Source: Hydrogenophaga sp. 2FB (GTDB taxonomy: Bacteria; Pseudomonadota; Gammaproteobacteria; Burkholderiales; Burkholderiaceae_C). Taken from it: a stretch of DNA of 62,251 nucleotides. The stretch spans positions 1 to 62,251 of the forward strand of contig NZ_SCML01000038.1 of NCBI RefSeq assembly GCF_005503365.1. Direction: 5' to 3'. The position numbers and the translations under genes are program-made. The notes under the pieces are model-generated. The model had not been told where the DNA came from. It did no database searches and saw only the letters and a list, made by a program, of their open reading frames with translations. Shown here piece by piece: positions 26,435 through 34,999 of this stretch (position 1 is the stretch's first letter; every line of letters begins with the position of its first letter).

Positions 26435-27325
26435 ATGAATACCGGCGATTTCAACTGGACGCTGATCCGATCGTTCCTCGCGGCGCTCGACCGCGGCAGC
26501 CTGATGGCCGCGGCGCGGGCGCTGGCCACGACGCAGCCGACCGTGGGCCGCCACATCGGCGAACTCGAAGCGCAACTCGGTGTGGTGCTGTTCGAGCGCA
26601 CCGGCCGCGGCCTGGTGCCCACGCCGCACGCCCACCGGCTGGCCGAAGCGGCGCGTGCGATGGCCAGCGCGGCCGACCAGCTCGCACGCCAGGCCTCGGG
26701 TGCGCAAAAGGGCCTGCGCGGCTCGGTGCGCATCAGCGCGAGCCAGCCCGTCACCTGCGTGCTGCTGCCGCCCGTGCTGCTGCAGATGCGCCGGGCGCAT
26801 CCGGACATCCAGGTGGAACTGGTGTCGAGCAACGCGGTGAGCAACCTGCTGCAGCGCGAGGCCGACATCGCGCTGCGCATGGTGCGCCCCGACCAGGCCA
26901 CGCTGCTGTGCAAGAAGGTCGGCCAGGTCGCCCTGGGCACCTACGCGCACCGCGACTACCTGCGCCGCCGCGGCGCGCCACGCGTGCCCGAAGACCTGCT
27001 CGCGCACGACCTGGTGGGCAACGACCGCAACACCGACATCCTGCGCGGCTTCGCGGCCATGGGTTACCCGCTGCAGCGCGAGGCCTTTGCCGTGCGCACC
27101 GACGACCTCAACGCCTACCAGGCCGCGGTGGACGCTGGGTTGGGCGTGGGTTTTCTGGCGCGTTATGTGGCGCGGCGAAACCCCGATCTGGTGCCGCTGC
27201 TGCCGATGCTTTCCATTCCACCGCTGCCGATGTGGCTCGCGGTGCACCGCGAGATCCGCAGCAACCCGCGCATCCGCCAGGTGTGGGACTTCCTCGCCCA
27301 GGCCCTGCCCCCGGCGCTGGCCTGA
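26435..27325 (+). CDS. LysR-family transcriptional regulator
   Basis: A 296-residue LysR protein. The helix-turn-helix lies in LIRSFLAALDRGSLMAAARA and TTQPTVGRHIGELEAQLGV. The effector-binding half includes RISASQPVTCVLLPPVL and AAVDAGLGVGFLARYVA. It is divergent from the epimerase/nitroreductase pair, which it likely controls, and 52 nt upstream of a glutathione S-transferase gene on the same strand, with which it may be co-transcribed. Confidence 0.9.
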   Translation: MNTGDFNWTLIRSFLAALDRGSLMAAARALATTQPTVGRHIGELEAQLGVVLFERTGRGLVPTPHAHRLAEAARAMASAADQLARQASGAQKGLRGSVRISASQPVTCVLLPPVLLQMRRAHPDIQVELVSSNAVSNLLQREADIALRMVRPDQATLLCKKVGQVALGTYAHRDYLRRRGAPRVPEDLLAHDLVGNDRNTDILRGFAAMGYPLQREAFAVRTDDLNAYQAAVDAGLGVGFLARYVARRNPDLVPLLPMLSIPPLPMWLAVHREIRSNPRIRQVWDFLAQALPPALA

Positions 27326-27377
27326 GCGCGCACCCTACACTGCGTCCCACCCGCCACCCCTTGAAAGGCCGCCCTTC

Positions 27378-28049
27378 ATGCTCACGGTCCACCACCTGAA
27401 CAACTCGCGCTCGCAGCGCGTGCTCTGGCTGCTCGAAGAACTCGGCGTGCCATACGCCATCGAGCGCTACGACCGCGACCCGAAGACCATGCTGGCGCCG
27501 CCGTCGCTGGTCAAGGTGCACCCCTTGGGCAAGTCGCCCGTGGTCACCGATGGCAAGGCCACGCTGGCCGAGTCGGGTGCGATCCTGGAGTACCTGGTCG
27601 AGCAGTATGGCGAGGGCAAGTTCGCGCCGGAGCGCGGCACGCCGTCGTTCCTGCGCTACCGCTACTGGCTGCACTACGCCGAAGGCTCGCTGGCCACGCC
27701 GCTGTTGTTGCAACTGGTGTTCGACCAGATCGAGCGCAAGAGCCCGCTGCTGGTGCGGCCGATTGCGCTGGGCATCTCGGCCAAGATCAAGGGTTTGCTG
27801 GTCACGCCCAACCTGAAGCGGCACTTCGATTACCTCGAGGCCGAGCTGACGGAGCATGGACCGTGGTTCGCGGGGCGTTCGTTCAGCGCGGCCGACGTGC
27901 AGATGAGCTTTGGCATCGAGGCGGCGGCTGCGCGCGGCTTGCTGAAGAACCGGCCCAAGCTCGCGGACTGGTTGCGCCGCATTCACGAGCGGCCCGCGTA
28001 CCAGCGTGCGCTGGAACAGGGTGGGCCGTTTGTTTTGGGGACGTTTTGA
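27378..28049 (+). CDS. Glutathione S-transferase family protein
   Basis: A 223-residue cytosolic GST. The thioredoxin-like N-terminal domain begins MLTVHHLNNSRSQRVLWLLE, where the Asn-Ser-Arg-Ser area holds the likely catalytic serine. VKVHPLGKSPVV is the conserved cis-proline loop and LAESGAILEYLVEQYG binds the gamma-glutamyl group. The helical C-terminal domain ends with FSAADVQMSFGIE. It conjugates or transfers glutathione on an unknown electrophile. It ends 48 nt before a strong hairpin. Confidence 0.9.
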   Translation: MLTVHHLNNSRSQRVLWLLEELGVPYAIERYDRDPKTMLAPPSLVKVHPLGKSPVVTDGKATLAESGAILEYLVEQYGEGKFAPERGTPSFLRYRYWLHYAEGSLATPLLLQLVFDQIERKSPLLVRPIALGISAKIKGLLVTPNLKRHFDYLEAELTEHGPWFAGRSFSAADVQMSFGIEAAAARGLLKNRPKLADWLRRIHERPAYQRALEQGGPFVLGTF

Positions 28050-28096
28050 AGGCGCTGGTTTAAAAGAAGCGGATTGGCGGGTGGCCCCCACCCCAG

Positions 28097-28117
28097 CCCT
28101 CCCCCAGGAGGGGAGGG
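28097..28117. terminator. GC-rich hairpin between convergent GST and molybdenum hydroxylase genes
   Basis: CCCTCCCC (28097-28104) pairs perfectly with GGGGAGGG (28110-28117) around a 5-nt loop. It lies between convergent genes and could stop both transcripts. No T-run is present. The surrounding GCCCCCACCCCAGC context resembles a common intergenic repeat of this bacterial family. Confidence 0.5.
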
Positions 28118-28129
28118 AGAGGAAGCACA

Positions 28130-30397
28130 TCACGCCAGCTTGAACGGCAACTCCCGCAGCGGCTTGCCGGTCAAGCGCGCAATCGCATTCGCAAACGCCG
28201 GCGCCAGCGGCGGCACACCCGGCTCCCCCACGCCCGTGGGCGCATCCGCACTGGGCACGATGTGCACCGCGATCACCGGCATGTCGGTGATGCGCGGCAC
28301 CACGAAGTCGCCGAAGTTGCTTTGCTCGACCACACCGTCCTTCAACGTGATCGCCGCGCCCGGCAGGCACATGGACAGGCCCATCAGCGCCGCGCCCTGC
28401 ACCTGCGCTTCCACGCTCTTGGGGTTCACCGCGAGGTTGCAGTGCACGCCCGCCGTCACCTGGTGCAGCTTGGGCGTGCCATTGTCGACCGATGCTTCCA
28501 CCACATACGCCACCACCGAGTCGAACGATTCGTGCACCGCCACGCCCCAGGCGCGTCCGGCCGGCAGCGTCTTCTTGCCGTAGCCGCTCTTGTCCACCGC
28601 GAGCTGCAGCGCGGCGCGGTGCCGCACGGCCTTGCTGTCCATCAGCTTCATGCGGTAGGCCACCGGGTCCTGCTTCGTGGTGCGCGCGATCTCGTCAACC
28701 AATGTCTCCATCGCGTATGCGGTGTGGGTGGACCCCACGCTGCGCCACCACAGCACCGGCACGTTGAGCTTGGGGTGGTGGGCCGAGAGGCGCATCGGCA
28801 CGTCGTACGGCTTGCCCATGCCTTCCACCGCGGTCTCGTCCACGCCGTTCTTCACCATCATCGGCTCGAAGAAGGTGCCGGCCATGATGGACTGGCCGAC
28901 GATGACGTGGTCCCACGCCAGCACCTTGCCTTGCGCATCAAAGCCGATCTCGGCGCGGTGCACGTGCATCGGACGGTAGTAGCCGCCGCGCACGTCGTCT
29001 TCGCGGCTCCACACGGTGCGCACCGGTGCGCTCAGGCCCGCGGTCTGCGCGGCTTTCGCGATCGTGCAGGCCTCGGTCACGAAGTCGCTGGTGAGCAGGC
29101 CGCGGCGGCCGAAGCCACCACCGGCCATCTGCACGTGCATGGCCACCTGTTCGGGCTTGATGCCCAGGGTGCGCGCGGCAGCGGCGGCGTCCAGGCCCGG
29201 CATCTGCGTGCCGGTCCACACCGTGGCCTTGGCCTGCGCGCCGGTGCCTTCGAGCTGCACCGTGCAGTTCAGCGGCTCCATCGGCGCGTGCGCCAGGTAC
29301 GGGAACACGAACTCGGCGCTGATCTTGTGCGGCGCGTTCGCCAGCGGCGACATGTCGGCGTCGTGCTTGATGTTGCCGGTCTTCGCGGCCAATGCACGGT
29401 AGCTGGCGAGTTGTTTCTCGCTGTCCACCTTCTCGCGGCCGCTGTCGTTCCACTGCACCTTCAAGGCATCGCGCCCCTGCTTCGCGGCCCAGTAGCCGGT
29501 GGCCACCACGGCCACGCCTTCACCGCCGTCGTGCGTCGGCACGCGCAGCACGGCTTTCACACCGAGCACGGCGCGCGCGGCCGCGTCGTCCACCGACGCG
29601 ACCTTGCTGCCGAAGACCGGTGGGTGCGCGAGCACGGCCGTGAGCATGCCGGGCAGGCGCACGTCCATGCCGAAGGCTTGTTGGCCGCTGGACTTCGCTT
29701 TCGCATCGAGTCGCGTCGTGGGTTGACCGATGAGCTTGAAGCGCGACGGGTCCTTGAGCGTCACCTGCGCGGGCACCGGCTGCTGCATCGCGGCATCCGC
29801 GAGCGCACCGTAGGTGAGCTTCCTGCCGCCCGGGCCGATCACCGCGCCGCGCTCGGTGGCCAGCGAGGTCACCGGCACCTTCCACTGCTGCGCCGCCGCC
29901 GCGAGCAACATCGCGCGGGTGCGTGCGCCGAGTTCGCGGTATTGCGTGTACGAGTGCTTGATCGCGGTGGAGCCGCCGGTGATCTGCATGCCGAAGGCCG
30001 GATCGTTGTAGGCCGGGTCGGCGTTGCCGTGCACCGCCTGCACGCGGCTCCAGTCGGCATCGAGCTCTTCGGCCAGCACCATGGCCAGGCCGGTGTGCGT
30101 GCCCTGGCCGAACTCCAGGCGGTTGACGGTGACCGTGATGGTGCCGTCGCGCGCGATCTTCACGAATGCCGCCGGTTGCTGGTCGGGCTTGAGGCCGGTG
30201 GCGGCGGGCTTGGCATCTTGCTGCGCGTTGGCCATGAGCGGGTAGGCGCCGAGCGCGAAACCCGAGGCGGTCGCGAGCTTGAGGAAGCTGCGGCGCGCAA
30301 GGCCGGCATCCGCATCGCTTTCGGTGAAGCGGTGCGCCAACGCGGGGGGCAACAGGGACTGGATCTGGTCGCTGGAGAGATGGGTAGGCAGGTGCAT
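28130..30397 (-). CDS. Molybdopterin-binding subunit of a xanthine-oxidase-family dehydrogenase
   Basis: A 755-residue large subunit of the aldehyde/isoquinoline oxidoreductase type. A twin-arginine motif (LARRSFLKLATASGFALG, residues 33-50) directs export by the Tat system. FGQGTHTGLAMVLAEELDADW, GGFGRRGLLTSDFV, VLWWRSVGSTHTAYAMETLVDE and the closing GVGEPGVPPLAPAFANA are hallmarks of the IorB/CoxL-like group that binds molybdopterin cytosine dinucleotide. The GVGEPG Glu is the catalytic base of the family. It is 13 nt downstream of the matching [2Fe-2S] subunit. No third, cytochrome-type subunit is present in the window. Confidence 0.92.
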   Translation of the reverse strand: MHLPTHLSSDQIQSLLPPALAHRFTESDADAGLARRSFLKLATASGFALGAYPLMANAQQDAKPAATGLKPDQQPAAFVKIARDGTITVTVNRLEFGQGTHTGLAMVLAEELDADWSRVQAVHGNADPAYNDPAFGMQITGGSTAIKHSYTQYRELGARTRAMLLAAAAQQWKVPVTSLATERGAVIGPGGRKLTYGALADAAMQQPVPAQVTLKDPSRFKLIGQPTTRLDAKAKSSGQQAFGMDVRLPGMLTAVLAHPPVFGSKVASVDDAAARAVLGVKAVLRVPTHDGGEGVAVVATGYWAAKQGRDALKVQWNDSGREKVDSEKQLASYRALAAKTGNIKHDADMSPLANAPHKISAEFVFPYLAHAPMEPLNCTVQLEGTGAQAKATVWTGTQMPGLDAAAAARTLGIKPEQVAMHVQMAGGGFGRRGLLTSDFVTEACTIAKAAQTAGLSAPVRTVWSREDDVRGGYYRPMHVHRAEIGFDAQGKVLAWDHVIVGQSIMAGTFFEPMMVKNGVDETAVEGMGKPYDVPMRLSAHHPKLNVPVLWWRSVGSTHTAYAMETLVDEIARTTKQDPVAYRMKLMDSKAVRHRAALQLAVDKSGYGKKTLPAGRAWGVAVHESFDSVVAYVVEASVDNGTPKLHQVTAGVHCNLAVNPKSVEAQVQGAALMGLSMCLPGAAITLKDGVVEQSNFGDFVVPRITDMPVIAVHIVPSADAPTGVGEPGVPPLAPAFANAIARLTGKPLRELPFKLA

Positions 30398-30410
30398 GGT
30401 GGTTTCTCCT

Positions 30411-30872
30411 TCAGGCCAGCGAGCGGGCCGCGTCCTTGATGGCGATGCGCACACGCGCGTAGGTGCCGCAGCGGCAGATGTTGCCGGCCATGGCGCTGTC
30501 GATGTCCGCATCGGTGGGCTTCCTGTTGGCCTTGAGCAGCGCGGTGGCGCTCATGATCTGGCCGCTCTGGCAGTAGCCGCACTGCGCCACGTCGGCCTTC
30601 ACCCAGGCCTGGTGCACGGCCTTGCCGACGCGGTCGGTCTGCACCGCCTCGATGGTGGTGATCTTCTGCCCCACGGCCGCCGAGATCGGCGTGACGCAGG
30701 AGCGGATCGCCGCGCCGTTCAGGTGCACGGTGCAGGCGCCACACAGGGCCGCGCCACAACCGAACTTGGTGCCGGTCATGCCCAGCGTGTCGCGCAGGGC
30801 CCAGAGGATGGGGGTGGATTCGTCGGCATCGACGCGAGTGTCCTTGCCATTGATGTTGAGCGTGGTGGGCAT
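30411..30872 (-). CDS. [2Fe-2S] subunit of molybdenum hydroxylase (IorA/CoxS-like)
   Basis: A 153-residue small subunit with two [2Fe-2S] clusters. The plant-type cluster uses Cys39, Cys44, Cys47 and Cys59 (GCGAALCGAC). The second uses Cys98, Cys101, Cys133 and Cys135 (CGYCQSG and CRCGTY). It passes electrons from the molybdopterin subunit to an acceptor. It has no signal peptide and would be co-exported with the Tat-bearing partner downstream. A TetR-type operator lies 46-62 nt upstream of its start. Confidence 0.95.
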   Translation of the reverse strand: MPTTLNINGKDTRVDADESTPILWALRDTLGMTGTKFGCGAALCGACTVHLNGAAIRSCVTPISAAVGQKITTIEAVQTDRVGKAVHQAWVKADVAQCGYCQSGQIMSATALLKANRKPTDADIDSAMAGNICRCGTYARVRIAIKDAARSLA

Positions 30873-30918
30873 CGTGGTTTTCTCCGGTCGTGGTGGGGGT
30901 GGGGAAATCGGGCGTTAT

Positions 30919-30934
30919 GAATGAATGTTCATTC
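30919..30934. promoter_or_regulatory. TetR-type operator upstream of the molybdenum hydroxylase genes
   Basis: GAATGAA-TG-TTCATTC is a perfect 7-bp inverted repeat with a 2-nt centre, located 46 nt upstream of the [2Fe-2S] subunit start. Its half-sites match the second site at 31565-31578, which supports a specific dimeric regulator. The TetR gene between the two sites is the natural candidate. Confidence 0.7.
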
Positions 30935-30973
30935 GCTTATTGAAGGCAATTCGGGCATGGGATGGCATGGGCT

Positions 30974-31546
30974 TCAGGCCTTGATGCCATCCCAGCACAT
31001 GCCGAAGGCCTGCGCCAACGCAGTCTCGGTGTCGGTCAGATCGCCGCTGCGCAAGAGGTTGGCGGTATCGCGCACGGAACCAAAAAAGCTCGCGGCCAGT
31101 AGCATGGTGGGCACGTCCTTGACGATCTGCTGCGCACGCGCGTCGTCGAAAAAGCCCAGGCAACCGCTGGCAAAGCGGGCCGAGAACTGGCGCGAGGCTT
31201 CGCTGAACCAGGGCGAGTTGTAGTACTGGTCCATGAACACCGCTTCGGGGTAGTGCGCCAGCCGGTGGCGCAGCAGCCGCGTCCAGTTCTGCTCGATGCG
31301 GCGGCGAAACGGCACCGAGGGATCGATGCCGGTGTCGATCAACGCGGCCAGCGCGCCCTTGACCTGCTCGTACAGCGCATTGAGCAGCTCTTCCTTGGAG
31401 CGGTGGTAGACGTACAGCGTGCCGGTGGCGATGCCGGCCTCGCGCGCAATGCCGGCCATGGTGAGCCCGCTCAGGCCGACGCGCTCCACCAGGGCCAGCG
31501 TCGCGCTGGCGATGGCCTGTTGCTTGTCGTCGTCTTTGGGTTTCAT
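30974..31546 (-). CDS. TetR-family transcriptional regulator
   Basis: A 190-residue regulator. The DNA-binding domain includes GLSGLTMAGIAREAGIATGT and the recognition helix continuing into LYVYHRSKEELLNALYE, the classical TetR signature. The C-terminal domain is divergent and defines the unknown ligand. It lies directly upstream of the molybdenum hydroxylase pair on the same strand. Matching palindromes occur before that pair and before its own gene, so it most likely represses both until an inducer binds. Confidence 0.93.
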   Translation of the reverse strand: MKPKDDDKQQAIASATLALVERVGLSGLTMAGIAREAGIATGTLYVYHRSKEELLNALYEQVKGALAALIDTGIDPSVPFRRRIEQNWTRLLRHRLAHYPEAVFMDQYYNSPWFSEASRQFSARFASGCLGFFDDARAQQIVKDVPTMLLAASFFGSVRDTANLLRSGDLTDTETALAQAFGMCWDGIKA

Positions 31547-31564
31547 GCGAGCGCAATCTTAAGC

Positions 31565-31578
31565 GAATGAATATTCAC
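31565..31578. promoter_or_regulatory. Second TetR-type operator, upstream of the tetR gene
   Basis: GAATGAA-TA-TTCAC shares the left half and most of the right half of the perfect site at 30919-30934 and lies 19 nt upstream of the tetR start. It fits autoregulation. Confidence 0.6.
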
Positions 31579-31601
31579 CCGTCAACCGCGCCCGTCGGGC
31601 G

Positions 31602-32414
31602 TCACGCGCCGTGGCACTTCTTGTATTTCTTGCCGCTCCCGCAGGGGCAAGGATCGTTGCGGCCGGGCGTGGCTTCCTTGCGCACCGGCTCCACGCGCGG
31701 CCCCAGGCTCTTGCCGATCTGGTGCAGGTCGTACACGGCCCAGATCGCGGCGCCGAAGGCGTTGAGGCGGTCGTCGCTCACGCTGGGCGGGCCGTCTTCC
31801 ACGTGCATGTTCACCGTGGGGGTGTCGGTGTCGTCTTCGGTCAGCGCCACGACGCTGTCCAGCGATTCGTCGATCCAGGTGGCGGTGTCCTTGTCGCGCG
31901 GCGGCTCCCACTCCTCGCCCCAGTTCTCCACCACGAACATGAAGCCCAGCGCCCACACCTGCGCGTAGGCGGGCAGTTCCTGGTCCTTGAAATCGGCGCG
32001 CTCGGCATCGGGCAGCGCGGCCACGGCGCCACGCACGTCCATCAGCTCGGGGTGGTAGCTGCGCTCGTCTTCCAGCGTGTCCACGGGCGCGGCGAGCGAG
32101 GCCGCCACCTCGTCCTGGCGGCGCGACCACAGGTCCATGAAGCGCTCGTACTGCGCGGTGTTGCTGAAGTGCGTGCCGTCGTCCTGCGGCGCGGTCGGCA
32201 GCGGGCCGGTGCCCAGCAGCACCGGCAGCCACTCGGCGGGTTCGATCGGGCGGCGCGTGCACAAGAGCGCGGCCATCGCGCCTTCGCAGAACTCCCACTG
32301 CGGCACTTCTTCGCCGCGCGTGCGCAGGTCGTCGAGGATCGCGTCCAGCGCGTCGTAGTCGTCGTGGTCCAGCGCGGTGGTGGCTGGGTCGGGGGTGGTG
32401 TCGGGGGACGTCAT
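31602..32414 (-). CDS. YecA/UPF0149-family protein with C-terminal SEC-C zinc motif
   Basis: A 270-residue protein. Residues 15 to about 190 match the YecA/UPF0149 helical family: [36 protein letters not shown] and [15 protein letters not shown]. The last 20 residues form a SEC-C metal-binding motif, [17 protein letters not shown], the same module found at the end of SecA. The role is unclear; SEC-C proteins often contact ribosomes or SecB-type partners. It is divergent from the FMN-glutamate-synthase-like gene, with a 65-nt gap. Confidence 0.87.
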   Translation of the reverse strand: MTSPDTTPDPATTALDHDDYDALDAILDDLRTRGEEVPQWEFCEGAMAALLCTRRPIEPAEWLPVLLGTGPLPTAPQDDGTHFSNTAQYERFMDLWSRRQDEVAASLAAPVDTLEDERSYHPELMDVRGAVAALPDAERADFKDQELPAYAQVWALGFMFVVENWGEEWEPPRDKDTATWIDESLDSVVALTEDDTDTPTVNMHVEDGPPSVSDDRLNAFGAAIWAVYDLHQIGKSLGPRVEPVRKEATPGRNDPCPCGSGKKYKKCHGA

Positions 32415-32479
32415 GTCAGCAAGGCCGGAGTTTTATGATGCCCCGCAGTGTATTCCCCACCGCACCCACGAAGGCCCGC

Positions 32480-34099
32480 ATGCTCGATCGACTCAACGCT
32501 CTCTACCCCGTGCGCTACACAGCGCTGGCCTTGTGTGTGTTGATCGGATTGCTGAGCCTGTTCACGCTGGTGGCCTTCGGCATCGGCGGACTCGCGTTTC
32601 TGGTGTTCGGCGCGCTGTCGCTAGTGGGCGTGTGGGACCTGCGGCAGACCAAGAGTTCGGTGCTGCGCAACTACCCGGTGATCGGCCACCTGCGCTTCAT
32701 GCTGGAAAAAATCCGGCCCGAGATGCGGCAATACTTTCTGGAGAGCGACACCGACGCCACGCCGTTCTCGCGCAGCCAGCGCAGCCTGGTCTACGCGCGC
32801 GCCAAGGGCGAGACCGACAAGCGGCCGTTCGGCTCGCAACTCGACATGAACGCCGATGGCCACGAGTGGCTCAACCACTCGCTGCAACCCAGCACCCTGG
32901 CCACGCACGACTTTCGCGTGCTGATCGGCGGTGACGCCTGCACGCAGCCGTACGACGCCAGCGTGTTCAACATCTCGGCCATGAGCTTTGGTGCGCTCTC
33001 GGCCAACGCGATCCAGGCGCTCAACGCGGGCGCGAAGCGTGGCCGTTTCGCGCACGACACCGGCGAAGGGTCGATCTCATCGTGGCACCGTCTGAATGGT
33101 GGCGACCTGATCTGGGAGATTGGCTCGGGCTACTTCGGTTGCCGCGACGAGACCGGCCGCTTCAGCCCCGAGCGCTTTCGCGCCAGCGCGATCGATCCGC
33201 AGGTGAAGATGATCGAGATCAAGCTCAGCCAGGGCGCCAAGCCAGGCCATGGCGGCGTGCTGCCCGGCCCCAAGGTGACACCCGAAATTGCGGCGGCGCG
33301 TGGCGTTCCCGTGAACGTGGATTGCATCTCGCCCTCGTCGCACAGCGCGTTCTCCACACCGATCGAGATGATGCATTTCATCACCCGGCTGCGCGAACTC
33401 TCGAACGGCAAACCCGTGGGCTTCAAGCTCTGCATCGGCCACCCGTGGGAGTGGTTCGCCATTGTCAAGGCGATGCTGGAGACCGGCGTGCGGCCCGACT
33501 TCATCGTGGTCGACGGCGCCGAGGGCGGCACCGGCGCGGCGCCGCTGGAATTCACCGACCACGTGGGCGCGCCGCTGCAGGAAGGCCTGCGCCTGGTGCA
33601 CAACACGCTGGTGGGCGTGAACCTGCGCGAGCACATCAAGATCGGCTGCGCCGGCAAGATCGTGAGCGCCTTCGACATCGTGCGCGCCATGGCGATCGGC
33701 GCCGACTGGTGCAACAGTGCGCGCGGTTTCATGTTCGCGCTGGGCTGCATCCAGGCACAGAGCTGCCACACCGGCCACTGCCCCACCGGCGTGACCACGC
33801 AAGACCCGGTGCGGCAGCAGGCGCTGGTGGTGCCCGACAAGGCCGATCGCGTGCACCACTTCCACCAGAGCACGCTGATGGCGCTGCAGGAACTGGTGCA
33901 GGCCGCTGGCCTTCAACACCCGCGCGAGATCACCTCGCACCACCTGGTGCGCCGCGTGAGCGAAAACGAAGTGCGCCTGCTGGCCACCCTGCTGCCGCTC
34001 ACGCCACCGGGCGCGCTGCTCACCGACCTGGCGGCGCAGCATGCGGTGTTCACGACGTACTGGGAACGGGCCAGCGCGGGCCGGTTCGGGCTGGCCTGA
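32480..34099 (+). CDS. FMN-binding glutamate-synthase-family membrane protein
   Basis: A 539-residue protein with two N-terminal transmembrane segments (ALALCVLIGLLSLFTLVAFG and FLVFGALSLVGVW). A glutamate-synthase alpha-type FMN barrel follows: FNISAMSFGALSANAIQALN, EGSISSWH, KPGHGGVLPGPKVT, SPSSHSAFSTPIEM, VDGAEGGTGAAPLEF and CIQAQSCHTGHCPTG, the last carrying cysteines for an iron-sulfur cluster. Such proteins lack the amidotransferase domain, and their substrate is unknown. An upstream ATG at 32435 is possible; the start at 32480 gives MLDRLNALYPVRY, typical of the family. Confidence 0.85.
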   Translation: MLDRLNALYPVRYTALALCVLIGLLSLFTLVAFGIGGLAFLVFGALSLVGVWDLRQTKSSVLRNYPVIGHLRFMLEKIRPEMRQYFLESDTDATPFSRSQRSLVYARAKGETDKRPFGSQLDMNADGHEWLNHSLQPSTLATHDFRVLIGGDACTQPYDASVFNISAMSFGALSANAIQALNAGAKRGRFAHDTGEGSISSWHRLNGGDLIWEIGSGYFGCRDETGRFSPERFRASAIDPQVKMIEIKLSQGAKPGHGGVLPGPKVTPEIAAARGVPVNVDCISPSSHSAFSTPIEMMHFITRLRELSNGKPVGFKLCIGHPWEWFAIVKAMLETGVRPDFIVVDGAEGGTGAAPLEFTDHVGAPLQEGLRLVHNTLVGVNLREHIKIGCAGKIVSAFDIVRAMAIGADWCNSARGFMFALGCIQAQSCHTGHCPTGVTTQDPVRQQALVVPDKADRVHHFHQSTLMALQELVQAAGLQHPREITSHHLVRRVSENEVRLLATLLPLTPPGALLTDLAAQHAVFTTYWERASAGRFGLA

Positions 34100-34124
34100 A
34101 GGCCGCACCTCCGGGCGCGCGACC

Positions 34125-34481
34125 TCAGTGGTCGCGTCCGTTGTACTCGTGAACCTTGACCGTGCTCAGGTCCAGACCTTCGATGCAGCGCAGGTTCACG
34201 GCCGCCATGGCATTGCCTTTGGGATCGACACCTTCGCCATAGGGATGGATGCCGCAGGTGGGGCAGAAGCGGTGTTGGATGACGTGCTTGTTGAAGGTGT
34301 AGGTGGCGGCCGCGTCCTCGGGGGTCTTGAGCTTGAGCCGGTCGCGGGGCACGAACCAGAGCAAGGAGCCTTTGCGCGAGCAGATCGAGCAGTTGCAGGA
34401 CATGCCGCTGTCGATCTCGCCCTCGACTTCAAACGCCACCTGGCCGCAGTGGCAACTGCCGGAATACCGTGTGCTGGGCAT
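34125..34481 (-). CDS. GFA-family zinc protein
   Basis: A 118-residue protein of the glutathione-dependent formaldehyde-activating (GFA) fold. Zinc ligands are visible in YSGSCHCGQVAFEVEG, CNCSICSRKG and HRFCPTCGIHPY. The family includes enzymes that speed S-hydroxymethylglutathione formation and many of unknown substrate. The gene converges on the FMN-glutamate-synthase-like gene and lies 70 nt downstream of a DUF488 gene. Confidence 0.92.
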   Translation of the reverse strand: MPSTRYSGSCHCGQVAFEVEGEIDSGMSCNCSICSRKGSLLWFVPRDRLKLKTPEDAAATYTFNKHVIQHRFCPTCGIHPYGEGVDPKGNAMAAVNLRCIEGLDLSTVKVHEYNGRDH

Positions 34482-34551
34482 GGAACGCTCCCGTGATGTG
34501 GACAAAAGGTCTTTGTACCAAAGGCCGCTGCGTCTGTGCGCGGCACTTACC

Positions 34552-34941
34552 TCAGGTTTCGATCTTCGCGCCTTTTTCCCGCAGCAGTTCGCGCAACACG
34601 GAGCGGTGGCAGTGCGACTCGTCCGCACAGTAACAACCGACCGAAAAATCCGCCTGGAGAGAGAGCGTGGCGAGCAATTCGATGGACCGGGCGTGCTCGG
34701 GCTCGGCCATTTCGGCGCGGTACTTGCGCTGGAACGCGGCCCACTGCGCGGGCGTCTCGGCGGCCTGCCCAAGCTTCATCGTCTCCACGCTCGGCGCGAG
34801 ATTGGGATACCACACGTCGTACCAGTTGCCCGAGGCGAATTCCGTCTTGGGCACACCGCGCGGCGGTCGTCGCACCGTGCCGATGCGCGTGCCCTCACCC
34901 GCCGCCCGCTCGCTGCCCAACCGCACCACCCGCATCACCAT
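34552..34941 (-). CDS. DUF488-family protein
   Basis: A 129-residue DUF488 protein. IGTVRRPPRGVPKTEF, YDVWYPNLAPS and the C-terminal VGCYCADESHCHRSVLRELL, with clustered Cys and His, are characteristic of this family, whose biochemical role is unknown. The domain resembles a small nucleic-acid- or nucleotide-binding fold in predictions, but nothing in the sequence settles this. It is alone between the GFA and PIN genes. Confidence 0.85.
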   Translation of the reverse strand: MVMRVVRLGSERAAGEGTRIGTVRRPPRGVPKTEFASGNWYDVWYPNLAPSVETMKLGQAAETPAQWAAFQRKYRAEMAEPEHARSIELLATLSLQADFSVGCYCADESHCHRSVLRELLREKGAKIET

Positions 34942-34999
34942 GGCCGTCTCCTCATGTTGTCGAGACCCTACTGTCGCAGATCACGCCCCTGGGTGAACA

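Noticed and set aside
27108..28370. 420-codon minus-strand frame across the GST gene
   Set aside because: Antisense to a clear glutathione S-transferase and composed of biased residues without motifs.
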